Origin: Fictibacillus gelatini DSM 15865
Lineage (GTDB): Bacteria; Bacillota; Bacilli; Bacillales; Fictibacillaceae
Length of the DNA: 64,000 nucleotides
Assembly: GCF_000430745.1 (NCBI RefSeq)
Contig: NZ_AUMP01000001.1
Span: forward strand, 248,001-312,000
Direction of reading: 5' to 3'
Each line of letters opens with the position of its first letter. Positions within the stretch are counted from its first letter, which is position 1. Shown in pieces: positions 53,634 through 62,411 of this stretch. Below the pieces are notes generated by a model. That model searched no databases. It was not told the DNA's origin and saw only the letters and a list, made by a program, of their open reading frames with translations. The position numbers and the translations under genes were made by a program.

Positions 53634-53642
53634 CATAGTATA
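53634..53642 (+). promoter_or_regulatory. Sigma-K-like -10 before cotW
   Basis: CATAGTATA matches CATANNNTA exactly, 35 nt before the cotW ATG, consistent with late mother-cell expression. -35 not evident. Confidence 0.45.
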
Positions 53643-53676
53643 TAAGACGAGATTAAAAAAGGAGGCCATTTATAAG

Positions 53677-53958
53677 ATGAGTGATCAAACTAAACCGGAA
53701 AATGAAGGACTAGAAGAAAGCCCTTCAAGCGGGGATAAAACCAGTGAACTTTCACAGCAAGCAATGAATATGCAAGTGGCAAATATTTTTCGTAAACATG
53801 GGATTACGAAAGAACATTTGAAACATATATCTGAGGAGCAAGTAGAAGAGTTGAAAAATTTGTTGGAACAATTTAAAGCACAGCTGGACTTTCTTAATCA
53901 GAATCAAGAAAAAAAGAAAAAGGGAGGTAGAACCCGGCCGAGACGGAGAGGAAGATAA
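53677..53958 (+). CDS. cotW: Spore crust protein CotW
   Basis: A 93-residue hydrophilic helical protein. The core MQVANIFRKHGITKEHLKHI, with ISEEQVEELKNLLEQFKAQL, matches the CotW pattern of B. subtilis (VQNIFSKHGVTK...VSDEEKEML). The N-terminus is acidic/Ser-rich and the end is a basic tail GGRTRPRRRGR. ATG after AAAGGAGG. It lies 35 nt upstream of a CotX/CotV-like gene, mirroring the cotV-cotW pairing of B. subtilis in the other order. Confidence 0.85.
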   Translation: MSDQTKPENEGLEESPSSGDKTSELSQQAMNMQVANIFRKHGITKEHLKHISEEQVEELKNLLEQFKAQLDFLNQNQEKKKKGGRTRPRRRGR

Positions 53959-53993
53959 CCGAAGGCTATAATCATTGACGAGGGGGAAAAAGA

Positions 53994-54443
53994 GTGGAAC
54001 ATTCAAATAGCGATAAATCAGTTCAAACCATTGAAAGAAAATGGACGGCATTAGATCCCTCAAGTCGACATCCATTAAGTGTCCAAAATTTAGCCAACCG
54101 CAAGAATTTAAATGAGCGGATTCAATTAAAAGATGCCGAAAACATTCATTTTATTACAATTTCAGAGGAAACAATCATTGGCTTAAATACTGCATTTCAA
54201 GCAGCCCTTGTATTCATGGCAGAAGTCGCCATTAAAAATGTTAGAATGAGGGATGCAGTCATCCAAGATTTACTCTCTTCTATTCAGATTGAACCCCCTT
54301 CTATCCCAAAAGTGGATGTTGAGAATTCGAAGAACATCACCATTGTTTTGGACTCCACCACAGCGATCCTTTCAGCTCAAATCGCGCTCCAAATATTAAA
54401 TGCTTTTCTTGAAACCATTAACGGATATAAGCTTTTGGATTGA
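53994..54443 (+). CDS. CotX/CotV-family spore crust protein
   Basis: A 149-residue protein. It opens with WTALDPSSRHPLSVQNLA, the conserved N-terminal motif also seen in CotX. Two modules follow: RIQLKDAENIHFITISEE and KVDVENSKNITIVLDSTT, each ending in a hydrophobic helix. It lacks the Cys-rich N-terminus of CotX. By size and operon with cotW it probably fills the CotV role; I leave the symbol blank. GTG start after GAGGGGGAAA. A terminator begins at its stop. Confidence 0.8.
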   Translation: MEHSNSDKSVQTIERKWTALDPSSRHPLSVQNLANRKNLNERIQLKDAENIHFITISEETIIGLNTAFQAALVFMAEVAIKNVRMRDAVIQDLLSSIQIEPPSIPKVDVENSKNITIVLDSTTAILSAQIALQILNAFLETINGYKLLD

Positions 54444-54468
54444 AGGCAACGGAATTTTCCGTTGCCTT
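54443..54468 (+). terminator. cotW operon terminator
   Basis: Stem AAGGCAACGGAA / TTCCGTTGCCTT, 2-nt loop, then ATTTCT. Confidence 0.82.
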
Positions 54469-54599
54469 ATTTCTACATCCCATTATCTATTGAATTTATC
54501 TCCGAAAAAATAGTTTAATGACGCACTTCTTCTACCTAAACAAAACTAGAGGTTGTTTAATAAACTATTATATCTTAATTGAAAGGTGTGAAAGATTAA

Positions 54600-54788
54600 A
54601 TGTGGACGAATTTTTGGGGCGGTTGCGGGGCAAGCTGCCGTTGCAGCGGATGCGAAAGCTGCAGGCATTGTGCCTCCTGCCGCAAGTGCAATAAATGCAA
54701 TTCTTGCAATTGCGGCCGTTGCAAGAAGAAATGCGAACCTATCGAAACCTTATTTACGTGCAAAAAATGCAAAAGGCACCGTAACTAA
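54600..54788 (+). CDS. Very Cys-rich 62-aa protein, candidate crust cross-linker
   Basis: 15 cysteines in 62 residues, mostly as CxxC and CxC steps (CRCSGCESCRHCASCRKC), with Arg/Lys between and a KKCKRHRN end. An AAAGGTGTG site precedes the ATG. The position after CotX/CotW/CotV genes is where B. subtilis has the Cys-rich morphogenetic proteins CotY and CotZ, but this protein is much smaller and not alignable to them by eye. It could be a disulfide-linked scaffold or a metal-binding protein. Confidence 0.6.
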   Translation: MWTNFWGGCGASCRCSGCESCRHCASCRKCNKCNSCNCGRCKKKCEPIETLFTCKKCKRHRN

Positions 54789-54802
54789 TTTTCATGCGGA
54801 GA

Positions 54803-54840
54803 AAGATCTTTTTCTTCATAAAAGATCTTTTTCTTTGTTC
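54803..54840 (+). terminator. Terminator-like stem after the Cys-rich gene
   Basis: AAAGATCTTTT / AAAAGATCTTT stem around TCTTCAT, then TTCTTTG. Confidence 0.6.
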
Positions 54841-54865
54841 ACTTTGAATCAAAGGAGGGAATTTT

Positions 54866-55633
54866 ATGAAAGTGGTCATCCTTTGCGGCGGAAAGGGAAC
54901 AAGAATGTCCGAACTTACCCAGGACCTCCCTAAGCCGCTTGTGCCGGTCGGAGAAAAGCCGCTCATCTGGCACATTATGAAACTTTATCATCATTACGGC
55001 TTTAACGACTTTGTTCTATTGCTTGGCTATAAGGGGGACAAAATCAAAGAATATTTCATCGATTATGCATGGAAGAATCATAGTTTTACGTTAAATACGC
55101 GAAGCGGGGAAATCCAATTGAAAAACAAGCCGGAAAATTGGACAATCACCCTTCTTGACACCGGCCTTGAAACGATGACAGGAAGCAGAATTAAACAAGC
55201 CGAAGAGTTGATCGGAAAAGAGACCTTTATGCTTACCTACGGCGACGGGCTTTCAGATATCAACCTTCATGAGTTGATGAAGTACCATCAAGAAAAAGGA
55301 GCGATCGCAACAGTCACCGGCATTAACAAGAAAAGCCAGTTTGGGACGCTTACTGTCAATAATGGAATGGCCGAATCCTTTCAGGAGAAAACCGCATCCG
55401 AAGGATTGATCAACGGAGGTTTTTTTGTTTTGAATCATGAGGTTTTTCAGTATTTGCAGGATGATGAGAACTGCGTTTTTGAGCAAGAGCCGCTCATGAA
55501 TCTGGCGAAAGATGGACAGCTCTCCGTTTATGAGCACAACGGATTTTGGACTGCCATTGACACGTATAAAAATGTTTTAGAAATTAATGAAATGTGGAAA
55601 CAAGGAAAGCAATTATGGAAGGTATGGAGATAA
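54866..55633 (+). CDS. rfbF: Glucose-1-phosphate cytidylyltransferase
   Basis: A 255-residue nucleotidyltransferase making CDP-glucose. GGKGTRMSELTQDLPKPLVPVG is the family signature, LTYGDGLSDI holds the metal Asp, and INGGFFVLNHEVF the sugar-binding loop. The closest pattern is RfbF of CDP-deoxysugar pathways. It is the first gene of a five-gene plus-strand unit with rfbG-like and three glycosyltransferase genes. AAAGGAGGG precedes the ATG. Confidence 0.88.
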   Translation: MKVVILCGGKGTRMSELTQDLPKPLVPVGEKPLIWHIMKLYHHYGFNDFVLLLGYKGDKIKEYFIDYAWKNHSFTLNTRSGEIQLKNKPENWTITLLDTGLETMTGSRIKQAEELIGKETFMLTYGDGLSDINLHELMKYHQEKGAIATVTGINKKSQFGTLTVNNGMAESFQEKTASEGLINGGFFVLNHEVFQYLQDDENCVFEQEPLMNLAKDGQLSVYEHNGFWTAIDTYKNVLEINEMWKQGKQLWKVWR

Positions 55634-55636
55634 AAC

Positions 55637-56626
55637 ATGAATGAGTTTTGGAAAAACAAAAATGTGTTCGTTACAGGATGCACAGGCTTTTTAGGAAGCT
55701 ATTTAGTGAAAAAGCTTGTTGATTTAGGGGCAAACGTCACTGGATTAATCCGTGATACAGTTTTCAACTCCAATTTGTATAAACATGACCATTATAAAAA
55801 AATCAATATTGTTCACGGTTCCCTTGAAGATTATGCTGCGATTCAGAGGGCGCTTGGCGAATACGAAATCGATACCGTTTTTCATATTGCAGCACAGGCG
55901 ATTGTGGGAGTGGCCAACCGAAACCCAATCTCCACTTTTGAAGCGAATATACGCGGAACATGGAACATTTTAGAAGCGTGTCGGAATCATCCTTTAATCA
56001 AACGCGTCATTATTGCTTCAAGCGACAAAGCGTATGGCGATCAAGAAAAGCTACCTTATGATGAAACAATGCCACTGCAAGGAAAGCATCCTTATGACGT
56101 TTCAAAAAGCTGCACCGATTTGCTTGCTCAAACGTACCATCATACGTACGGGCTGCCGGTATGCATTACAAGATGCGGGAACCTGTACGGCGGCGGGGAT
56201 TTAAACTTTAACCGGATCATACCGCAAACGATTCGTTCTATTCATCATGGCGAAGCACCCGTTATCCGCAGTGACGGAACATTCATTCGTGATTACTTCT
56301 ATGTTGAAGACGCTGTATCCGCTTATTTGCTCCTGGCTGAAAAGACGGAAGAAAAGAACCTGGCCGGCGAAGCGTTCAATTTCAGCAATGAAATCCAATT
56401 AACCGTGCTTCAATTAGTTGAAAAAATCCTCAAATTGATGGACAGCGATTTGTCCCCGCAAATTTTAAACCAGGGAACCAATGAAATCAAGCACCAGTAT
56501 CTTTCCGCTAAAAAAGCGCAGGAAATTTTAAATTGGAAACCGTCCCACAGCATCGACGAAGGATTAAAGAAAACAATTGCCTGGTATGAAGAATTCTTTA
56601 ACGCCAATGGGAAACTTGAGGGATAA
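55637..56626 (+). CDS. rfbG: CDP-glucose 4,6-dehydratase-like SDR
   Basis: A 329-residue extended [23 protein letters not shown] at the N-terminus resembles Rfb[13 protein letters not shown] and the catalytic [14 protein letters not shown] complete the active site, and [14 protein letters not shown] is the sugar-pocket segment. Adjacent to the cytidylyltransferase (3-nt gap), so the product should be CDP-4-keto-6-deoxy-glucose. None of the usual later CDP-3,6-dideoxyhexose enzymes is nearby. Confidence 0.82.
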   Translation: MNEFWKNKNVFVTGCTGFLGSYLVKKLVDLGANVTGLIRDTVFNSNLYKHDHYKKINIVHGSLEDYAAIQRALGEYEIDTVFHIAAQAIVGVANRNPISTFEANIRGTWNILEACRNHPLIKRVIIASSDKAYGDQEKLPYDETMPLQGKHPYDVSKSCTDLLAQTYHHTYGLPVCITRCGNLYGGGDLNFNRIIPQTIRSIHHGEAPVIRSDGTFIRDYFYVEDAVSAYLLLAEKTEEKNLAGEAFNFSNEIQLTVLQLVEKILKLMDSDLSPQILNQGTNEIKHQYLSAKKAQEILNWKPSHSIDEGLKKTIAWYEEFFNANGKLEG

Positions 56627-56629
56627 CAT

Positions 56630-57544
56630 ATGAGTAGCGTGTATTGTACCGTTTTATCAAAAGGAAGATTATACCAGGCTATTACCCTATTTCACTCACT
56701 CGAAAATGTGATGCAGGACTATCGTGTGTTTACCTTATGTATTGATGATGACACCTACGGGCTTTTGAAGAAAATGAACTTAAAAAATATTACTTTAACC
56801 CACGTAAAAGAGCTGGAAGATGCGCAATTACTCGAGCTAAAAAAACAACGGAAGCGAAATGAGTATTGCTGGACGTTAAAACCTCTTTTCATCGAAAAAA
56901 TAATGAAAGATTATCCATCCATCAATAGGGTGACATATATTGACGCCGATCTCTATTTTTTTGAAAATCCAACGGTTATATTTGAAAACCAGCCTGACTG
57001 CTCCGTCCTGCTCTCAAGAGGAGACATTGTCATTCCTTCCTTCGATCCTGCCTTGATTAAAGAATTGCAAAGGCTGCTCGGTAACTACAATTCCGGATTG
57101 ATCAGTTTTAAATGTGATGATCCTGGTTCGGCCTGCTTAAAGTGGTGGAAGGAGAAATGCTTAGAACATTGCGTAAATGCACCCGGTGAAGGAAAATTTG
57201 GAGATCAGGGCTACCTGGACTCAATGCCCGGCCTGTTTCCGAATGTATGCGACATTATCACTCCGGGAGTCAACATTGGCCATTGGAATTATGCCAAACA
57301 TCGATATTCAATGAAAGATGGCGCGATTTTTGCTGATGAAGCGAAGCTGATTTGTTATCATTTCAGCGGCTACCGAATCCTTAATAAAAATGATATGAAA
57401 CGGATTCACGAAAAAGACAGAAAGGACTCCCCAATGTTGCTTCATAACATTTACCAGCTTCATGTCAAAAATGCTATTTGCCTTGTTGAGCAAATCGATC
57501 CTGATTTTAACGGCTACGCTGAAGGCCAGGACATCCACAGCTAA
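56630..57544 (+). CDS. GT-A glycosyltransferase with DxD motif, paralogue A
   Basis: A 304-residue GT8/DUF-type nucleotide-sugar transferase. VTYIDADLYFFENP carries the DxD metal site, YNSGLISFK and FGDQGYLD the acceptor-side motifs, and a late LICYHFSGYRI histidine. Paralogous to the 58738 product over its whole length. Spacing of 3 nt after rfbG indicates coupling. No membrane anchor. Confidence 0.82.
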   Translation: MSSVYCTVLSKGRLYQAITLFHSLENVMQDYRVFTLCIDDDTYGLLKKMNLKNITLTHVKELEDAQLLELKKQRKRNEYCWTLKPLFIEKIMKDYPSINRVTYIDADLYFFENPTVIFENQPDCSVLLSRGDIVIPSFDPALIKELQRLLGNYNSGLISFKCDDPGSACLKWWKEKCLEHCVNAPGEGKFGDQGYLDSMPGLFPNVCDIITPGVNIGHWNYAKHRYSMKDGAIFADEAKLICYHFSGYRILNKNDMKRIHEKDRKDSPMLLHNIYQLHVKNAICLVEQIDPDFNGYAEGQDIHS

Positions 57545-57559
57545 AGGAAGGTGATCACG

Positions 57560-58741
57560 ATGAAAGCCAGCATTATCGTTCCATCGTACAATGCTAAAGA
57601 AAGATTGCATTATAACTTGCTATCACTCAATCAGCAAGATTATCCTTTTGACGATTTCGAAGTCATTGTCATTGATAACGGATCGACGGACAACACGTTG
57701 GAATTGCTGAAAACTTTTAAAGCAAACTATTCCCTTATTCCAGTAAGAATCGAGCAAAACAGAGGAATAGCCTATGGAAGGAACCAGGGGATAGTAAACG
57801 CTACGGGAGATATATTGATTTTTCATGACAGCGATATGATTGCGGCAAAAGACTATGTTCGAAAGCATATTGAAGCCCATCAAGATGATCACTCCGTCAT
57901 TTGCGGCCTGTTCTGGAAAAGAATTTACAGTTTTTATTATCCAAATTTCGAACCTTTTCATATTGAAAAGTTCAAAACGCATGCTCATAAATATCCGAAT
58001 AAACAATTGTCCAATACGGAAAAAACAACGCTCATTACCAAAGGGCAAATTATAAATGGCAGCTTTATGGACTATGCCTTTGATTTAGATTTGCATTTGA
58101 TTCATTCACTAAAAGAGATCATTAACCGGCATGGGGAAAGCCTGTCGGGCTATCATTCCCCATGGAGATTTTTTTACACCAACAATAGTTCCGTATTAAG
58201 AAAGAATGTTCTTGACATCGGGACATTTGACGACCGGATCGTAAAGTATGGATATGAAGACTACGATCTAGCGATTAGGCTCCATAAGTCTGAACACCAA
58301 TTCAAGCTCAGGACGGACATCGTGAGTGTTCATCAAGAGCATCCGACCAATCTGACATCCCTAAATGATTCGATTGAAAACATCAATTACTTATGCCAAA
58401 AGTACAACGACATCCGTTCTCTTGACATTCAGCTGATATTTTCAGGTCGATTTAGCCAGGACGAAACAAATGCCATTATGGGCGATATCCTTAAACTGCG
58501 CCATTCAAATGAATACGATGATCTTCTTTCCGTTTTTTTGCAACTCCTCCATTTAGAAAGAAAGAGGAATTTCGGCAATAAAATAGAGCTTTCAAATGAA
58601 GTTTTGAATTGGCCTGAAATTCAACAAAAGCTGTCAGCACTGCGCCAAAAATTCGGAATGCGGGATTTTATTGAAGCCTTCCAACGATTAGTAAAGAGAA
58701 TTTATCAAATGGATATCCTTACTGAGGATGTGATCACATGA
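57560..58741 (+). CDS. GT2 family glycosyltransferase
   Basis: A 393-residue GT-A enzyme. KASIIVPSYNAKERL, VIVIDNGSTDNTL, NRGIAYGRNQGI, and FHDSDMIA as the DxD-like motif. A C-terminal helical extension after about residue 270 is unassigned. The ATG at 57560 follows AAGGAAGGTGATC. The stop overlaps the next start by 4 nt. Confidence 0.88.
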   Translation: MKASIIVPSYNAKERLHYNLLSLNQQDYPFDDFEVIVIDNGSTDNTLELLKTFKANYSLIPVRIEQNRGIAYGRNQGIVNATGDILIFHDSDMIAAKDYVRKHIEAHQDDHSVICGLFWKRIYSFYYPNFEPFHIEKFKTHAHKYPNKQLSNTEKTTLITKGQIINGSFMDYAFDLDLHLIHSLKEIINRHGESLSGYHSPWRFFYTNNSSVLRKNVLDIGTFDDRIVKYGYEDYDLAIRLHKSEHQFKLRTDIVSVHQEHPTNLTSLNDSIENINYLCQKYNDIRSLDIQLIFSGRFSQDETNAIMGDILKLRHSNEYDDLLSVFLQLLHLERKRNFGNKIELSNEVLNWPEIQQKLSALRQKFGMRDFIEAFQRLVKRIYQMDILTEDVIT

Positions 58742-59676
58742 AAAAATATCATTTTACCACTATCGTTTCTAAAACACATCTTTTTAAAATTATCGCCATG
58801 TATCAATCGTTGAACATTCATTGCGAAGATTTTTGTCTGTTCATTTTATGTGTGGACCATGAAGTTTACGATATTCTTAAAACAAGGAATTGGGAAAATG
58901 CCCAACTTTTCGAATTAAAAGATGTGGAAGATAAAGAATTAATAAAAGCAAAATCAAACCGGACCATTTATGAGTATATTTGGACACTTAAATCTTCTTT
59001 TCTACTATATATTATGAAGAACCATCATGACGCCCGGTATTACGCCCATCTCGATTCGGATCTCTACTTCTTCTCCAATCCAGAACAAATATTTGAAGAA
59101 GCCCCTCAGGCATCCCTTTATTTGACAGATCATCATAATTCGGAACGGTTTATGCACTATTATGATCTGACAGGAAAGTTCAATTCCGGATTTGTCGGGT
59201 TTAAACATGATCCGATTGGCTGGAAAGGCATCGAAGAATGGAAAACTAAATGCCTGAAGCATTGTTCCATTGACATCGATCCGGTTGCGAAAACTTACGG
59301 CGATCAGCGGTATATCGAGGATTGGCCAGAACGCTTTGACAATGTCCACGTCGTGAAATCCATCGGGGCGAACGCTGCTTTATGGAATATTGAAAAATAT
59401 AAAGTTTCAAAACAGAATGGAAAGGTTTATCTTGATCATGAACCACTCATCTTTTACCATTTTTCAGGACTTTATATTCTTGGCCAACAGGAATTCAACC
59501 TCTGTTACTTCTATCATATTGACGACGTCAACACCGTTCAATTCATTTATTTGCCATATGTTGAGGAATTAGCGCAAATCATAAAAGAAGTTCAAGAACA
59601 ACATCCCTGGTTTACTCCTGAATTTGTAGATAAGGAAAAGATCCCCACTAAACATCTTTATGATGTAAGTAAATGA
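58738..59676 (+). CDS. GT-A glycosyltransferase with DxD motif, paralogue B
   Basis: A 312-residue paralogue of the 56630 product: AHLDSDLYFFSNPEQIFEEA, FNSGFVGFKHD, YGDQRYIEDWP and LIFYHFSGLYIL align in the same order. Last gene of the rfbF unit. It probably transfers another sugar to the same surface glycan. Confidence 0.82.
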   Translation: MKKYHFTTIVSKTHLFKIIAMYQSLNIHCEDFCLFILCVDHEVYDILKTRNWENAQLFELKDVEDKELIKAKSNRTIYEYIWTLKSSFLLYIMKNHHDARYYAHLDSDLYFFSNPEQIFEEAPQASLYLTDHHNSERFMHYYDLTGKFNSGFVGFKHDPIGWKGIEEWKTKCLKHCSIDIDPVAKTYGDQRYIEDWPERFDNVHVVKSIGANAALWNIEKYKVSKQNGKVYLDHEPLIFYHFSGLYILGQQEFNLCYFYHIDDVNTVQFIYLPYVEELAQIIKEVQEQHPWFTPEFVDKEKIPTKHLYDVSK

Positions 59677-59799
59677 TCCCCACTGCCACCCAACTTCTAA
59701 ATAAATGAAGCCTGGCTTATCCTTTTTTAAATTAGACAATACTGCAATCGTTTAAGAACACTTAGAAAATAGATCAATCCATTAGGTAAAATAAGTTGA

Positions 59800-59832
59800 A
59801 AAAAGCCTGTTCGATGGACGAATAGGCTTTTT
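59800..59832 (+). terminator. Terminator after the rfbF unit
   Basis: Stem AAAAGCCTGTTCG / CGAATAGGCTTTT, T-rich tail, 124 nt after the last stop. Confidence 0.75.
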
Positions 59833-59901
59833 ACCTTGTCTTAATAACGTAAATAAATTTTTGTGCTATAATACTACATATTGTGAAAGGAGAATGATAT
59901 T

Positions 59902-60687
59902 TTGTTTAAAACAAATAAAACATCATCAACAAATAAAAATCGAAAACCATTACGATGGCAACCGCTATTGGTTTTTGGAATAGCAGGAATTGTGCTCTTA
60001 TACTTCATTGCGGCGAATACCTTTATATTCCGTTTTCTTACGCTCGTTTCTTTTGCCGTCTTAATTACGATTTCCATTCTTCTTTATAAAAAAATAGAAA
60101 ACGTAATGAATCTCATTTCTTTATCGGAAAAGAAAGACGATCAAGCGGCTGAGGAGAAAATCGTTCACGTCGCGAAAAGCGAGGAAACGAATAGTTCCGA
60201 ACTAAAAGTAGCCGAAACGGATGAAGAAGCGAAACAAAAAGAAATGGAACTGACAAAGCTTGAATGGGACAAAACCCAAATATTCAACGAGCTTTTTACA
60301 AAAGCGAATTTGCAAGAGGAAGAAAAGAAACATTATCTTCGTCGCATTACTGAGAAAGAAAAAGAAGTATTTAGCTTGAAGCAAGAACTCTCGGGGTTTA
60401 GAAATAAAATTCAGCAAGCAGTCATTGATAAGACAAATTTCTTTTTAGGAAGGGACATGGAGCTGGAAGATATTATCGACACCCTCGATCCCGACTTCAT
60501 ACTGGACGCTTCGTTTGAAGAAATCAATGAAAAGTTGAAATTGGTCAAAAATGAACTTTCCGATCACCAGATTCAATTTTTAAAACAATCCGGACATATC
60601 AATGACCAATTTGAAGTTACAAGAATGGGGTATCGCGAGTGGCTAAAAATTGCGAAGAAAAAAGGCGCGAAAAAAGTGCATCAATAA
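59902..60687 (+). CDS. Membrane-anchored coiled-coil hypothetical protein
   Basis: A 261-residue protein from TTG after AAAGGAGAA. Two closely spaced membrane segments (about 20-42 and 44-65) are followed by an acidic linker and a coiled coil (about 105-165, EEEKKHYLRRITEKEKEVFS). A C-terminal basic domain ends KKKGAKKVHQ. No family recognised. Confidence 0.6.
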   Translation: MFKTNKTSSTNKNRKPLRWQPLLVFGIAGIVLLYFIAANTFIFRFLTLVSFAVLITISILLYKKIENVMNLISLSEKKDDQAAEEKIVHVAKSEETNSSELKVAETDEEAKQKEMELTKLEWDKTQIFNELFTKANLQEEEKKHYLRRITEKEKEVFSLKQELSGFRNKIQQAVIDKTNFFLGRDMELEDIIDTLDPDFILDASFEEINEKLKLVKNELSDHQIQFLKQSGHINDQFEVTRMGYREWLKIAKKKGAKKVHQ

Positions 60688-60693
60688 ATGATC

Positions 60694-60728
60694 AAAAAAC
60701 AAGCTCTCCAAATAAAGGAGGGCTTGTT
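60694..60728 (-). terminator. Terminator of the 60734 gene
   Basis: Stem AACAAGCCCTCC / GGAGAGCTTGTT (imperfect), then TTTTTG on the minus strand. Confidence 0.75.
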
Positions 60729-60733
60729 CTTGT

Positions 60734-60922
60734 TCAATCGGAGTTCAGTCTTTCTGCCTGTTCTTCGGCGATCTCGTTTCGTTCGCCGCCATCTGATAAT
60801 TCTTCGGCAAACTCTGCCGCCATATTATCAGTATTTACAAATTGTCCGGACCGCTTCAATTCGCTTACTGGTTCAAATGGCGGCGAATTATAGTCCGTTT
60901 TCCGATTGGGCCTTCGCTTCAT
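60734..60922 (-). CDS. Small acidic hydrophilic protein, 62 aa
   Basis: Starts MKRRPNRKTDYNSPPFEPVS and ends with an acidic helix AAEFAEELSDGGERNEIAEE. Strong ribosome site AGGAGGGGAAGG and its own terminator indicate a real gene. Composition is reminiscent of YfhD-like small Bacillus proteins, but I do not assign it. Confidence 0.6.
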   Translation of the reverse strand: MKRRPNRKTDYNSPPFEPVSELKRSGQFVNTDNMAAEFAEELSDGGERNEIAEEQAERLNSD

Positions 60923-61111
60923 TTCCTTCCCCTCCTGGTGCGGTTATTTATGTAGTATGTGAGCAAAATGTATTTTTATCCTAAACCGTTGCCGTTTTTT
61001 CAAATACGTTTGATTCCATTTGCCTGGACTAGAAGATAGGTTCATAAAAGTAAGCGAATAGCTACTCCGCTCATTAGACCTTGATAGATAATAGAGACCT
61101 GAACTGTTAAA

Positions 61112-61570
61112 TCATCGCCGATATCGTTTTAACAAATGAAGAACATATTGGTGGAAGAGATATAAAGCGATCAACAGGAAGGGATAGCATATGGCAGAAT
61201 ACCATAGCTTCCACCCGTTATAATAAAATGTTCCACTCCATAAAAACAGAACTTCATATATCAGTGCAAAAATGGACCATGCTGCTATATAGAGAGTTTT
61301 CCGCATCCAGCTCTTTCCACCGGGAAAGTAATTCAAGTAAATTAAATTAATGGCTGGATAAATTCCATATACAAAAATGAGCGTCCCCCAATCCGCCCCC
61401 TTTTGGAAATATCCATACCAACCATATTTGAGGTCGAGGTACACATCAAAGATGGTCTGTAAATGCAATGCAAACAAGCATGTCGTTATGATTTCAATCA
61501 TTGACATTCGTTTTGGCATAAACAGTGCGAACAGATTAAACAAAATGACTGTCAGGACGAGAAAAAGCAC
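61112..61570 (-). CDS. CBO0543-like integral membrane protein
   Basis: A 152-residue protein with five hydrophobic segments and the characteristic loop DVYLDLKYGWYGYFQKGADW between TM2 and TM3, which I associate with the CBO0543 family found across spore-formers. Function unknown. GTG start 8 nt after GGAG. Confidence 0.65.
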   Translation of the reverse strand: MLFLVLTVILFNLFALFMPKRMSMIEIITTCLFALHLQTIFDVYLDLKYGWYGYFQKGADWGTLIFVYGIYPAINLIYLNYFPGGKSWMRKTLYIAAWSIFALIYEVLFLWSGTFYYNGWKLWYSAICYPFLLIALYLFHQYVLHLLKRYRR

Positions 61571-62382
61571 GATTAGCGCTCCAATCCAAATTTTCTTCTT
61601 TTTTCAAAATCCCCTTTTATCAGGTTCGTTTTAAGGGAAGCAAACCTTAGTGCCCCTTCAGCTAAGAAAGTTCTTATTTTCAAGAACAAATTTTCACCTG
61701 TGGTGCTATTTTCAAGGCATTTGGACAATAAACAGTGGATTTCCGACAATAAATCGATTCCATCGGACAATAAATAGCCTCAGTAGGACAATAAATTTAG
61801 TATTTTCTTCATTTATGGTCCAAAAGTAAGATTTTATTGTCTAAACTGGATGGCTTATTGTCCAAATAAGAGCATTTATTGTCCGAGAACGAAATTATTT
61901 TAAATAAAGTAAAAATTCGTGATCGTTTTTTCCTCATTTCACGGATCTAACGAGGTGTTCTTAAAATAAGAATGTCCTATTACTGAAATGCAATCTTTTT
62001 TCTAGAAGGGGCATTAACTTTTTAAAATCGACATTCCGTTATTCATTTTTGTATGATCACATATACTCATTGCCGATATTTACGATCAGGAACGGAGCAA
62101 ATTGGTTGATCTATGTCTATTCCACTTTATTACCGTTACCATTTATCCCTTAAAAAGGTTAAAAATATACAAAAGGATAATGACTAAAGATAAACTAAAC
62201 ATTTTTGCAAATTAGTATCAGCCTCAATCGGAGTTATATTCATTTGAGTCCAAACGCTTTGGATTAGTAAGATGTTGACATCCTCGGTTAAGCTACGTTA
62301 TATCCAGGCGGCTCATGACCAGGGGAAACAAGTAGAAAAAAATTGATAGTTACATCTTAATTGTTTTAGATCTTGCAAATTG
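61571..62382. other. 812-bp non-coding gap
   Basis: AT-rich. Apart from the 21-bp repeat array it holds only a 23-codon frame at 62272 (MLTSSVKLRYIQAAHDQGKQ) without a ribosome site, which may be a gene remnant. No clear promoter seen. Confidence 0.5.
61723..61884. repeat. Mirror array of GGACAATAAA motifs at 21-bp period
   Basis: Four direct copies begin at 61723, 61744, 61765 and 61786 (GGACAATAAAC, CGACAATAAAT, GGACAATAAAT, GGACAATAAAT). Four inverted copies begin at 61811, 61832, 61853 and 61874 (ATTTATGGTCC, TTTTATTGTCT, GCTTATTGTCC, ATTTATTGTCC). All steps are exactly 21 bp, the 10-bp spacers are unrelated, and the whole is symmetric about 61803/61804. The same motif and period occur at 33866-34001. 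Confidence 0.85.
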
Positions 62383-62411
62383 AAATAGAGGCTATCTGAT
62401 AGGCCTCTATT
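62383..62411 (-). terminator. Polysaccharide deacetylase gene terminator
   Basis: Stem AAATAGAGGC / GCCTCTATTT; it overlaps the stop codon. Confidence 0.75.

Noticed and set aside
38042-60000. Prophage or conjugative element as the source of the 38-60 kb island
   Set aside because: No integrase, terminase, relaxase or attachment repeats seen; content is coat and glycan genes.
61723-61884. CRISPR array
   Set aside because: Repeats are only about 11 bp, half are inverted, spacers are 10 bp, and no cas genes are present.
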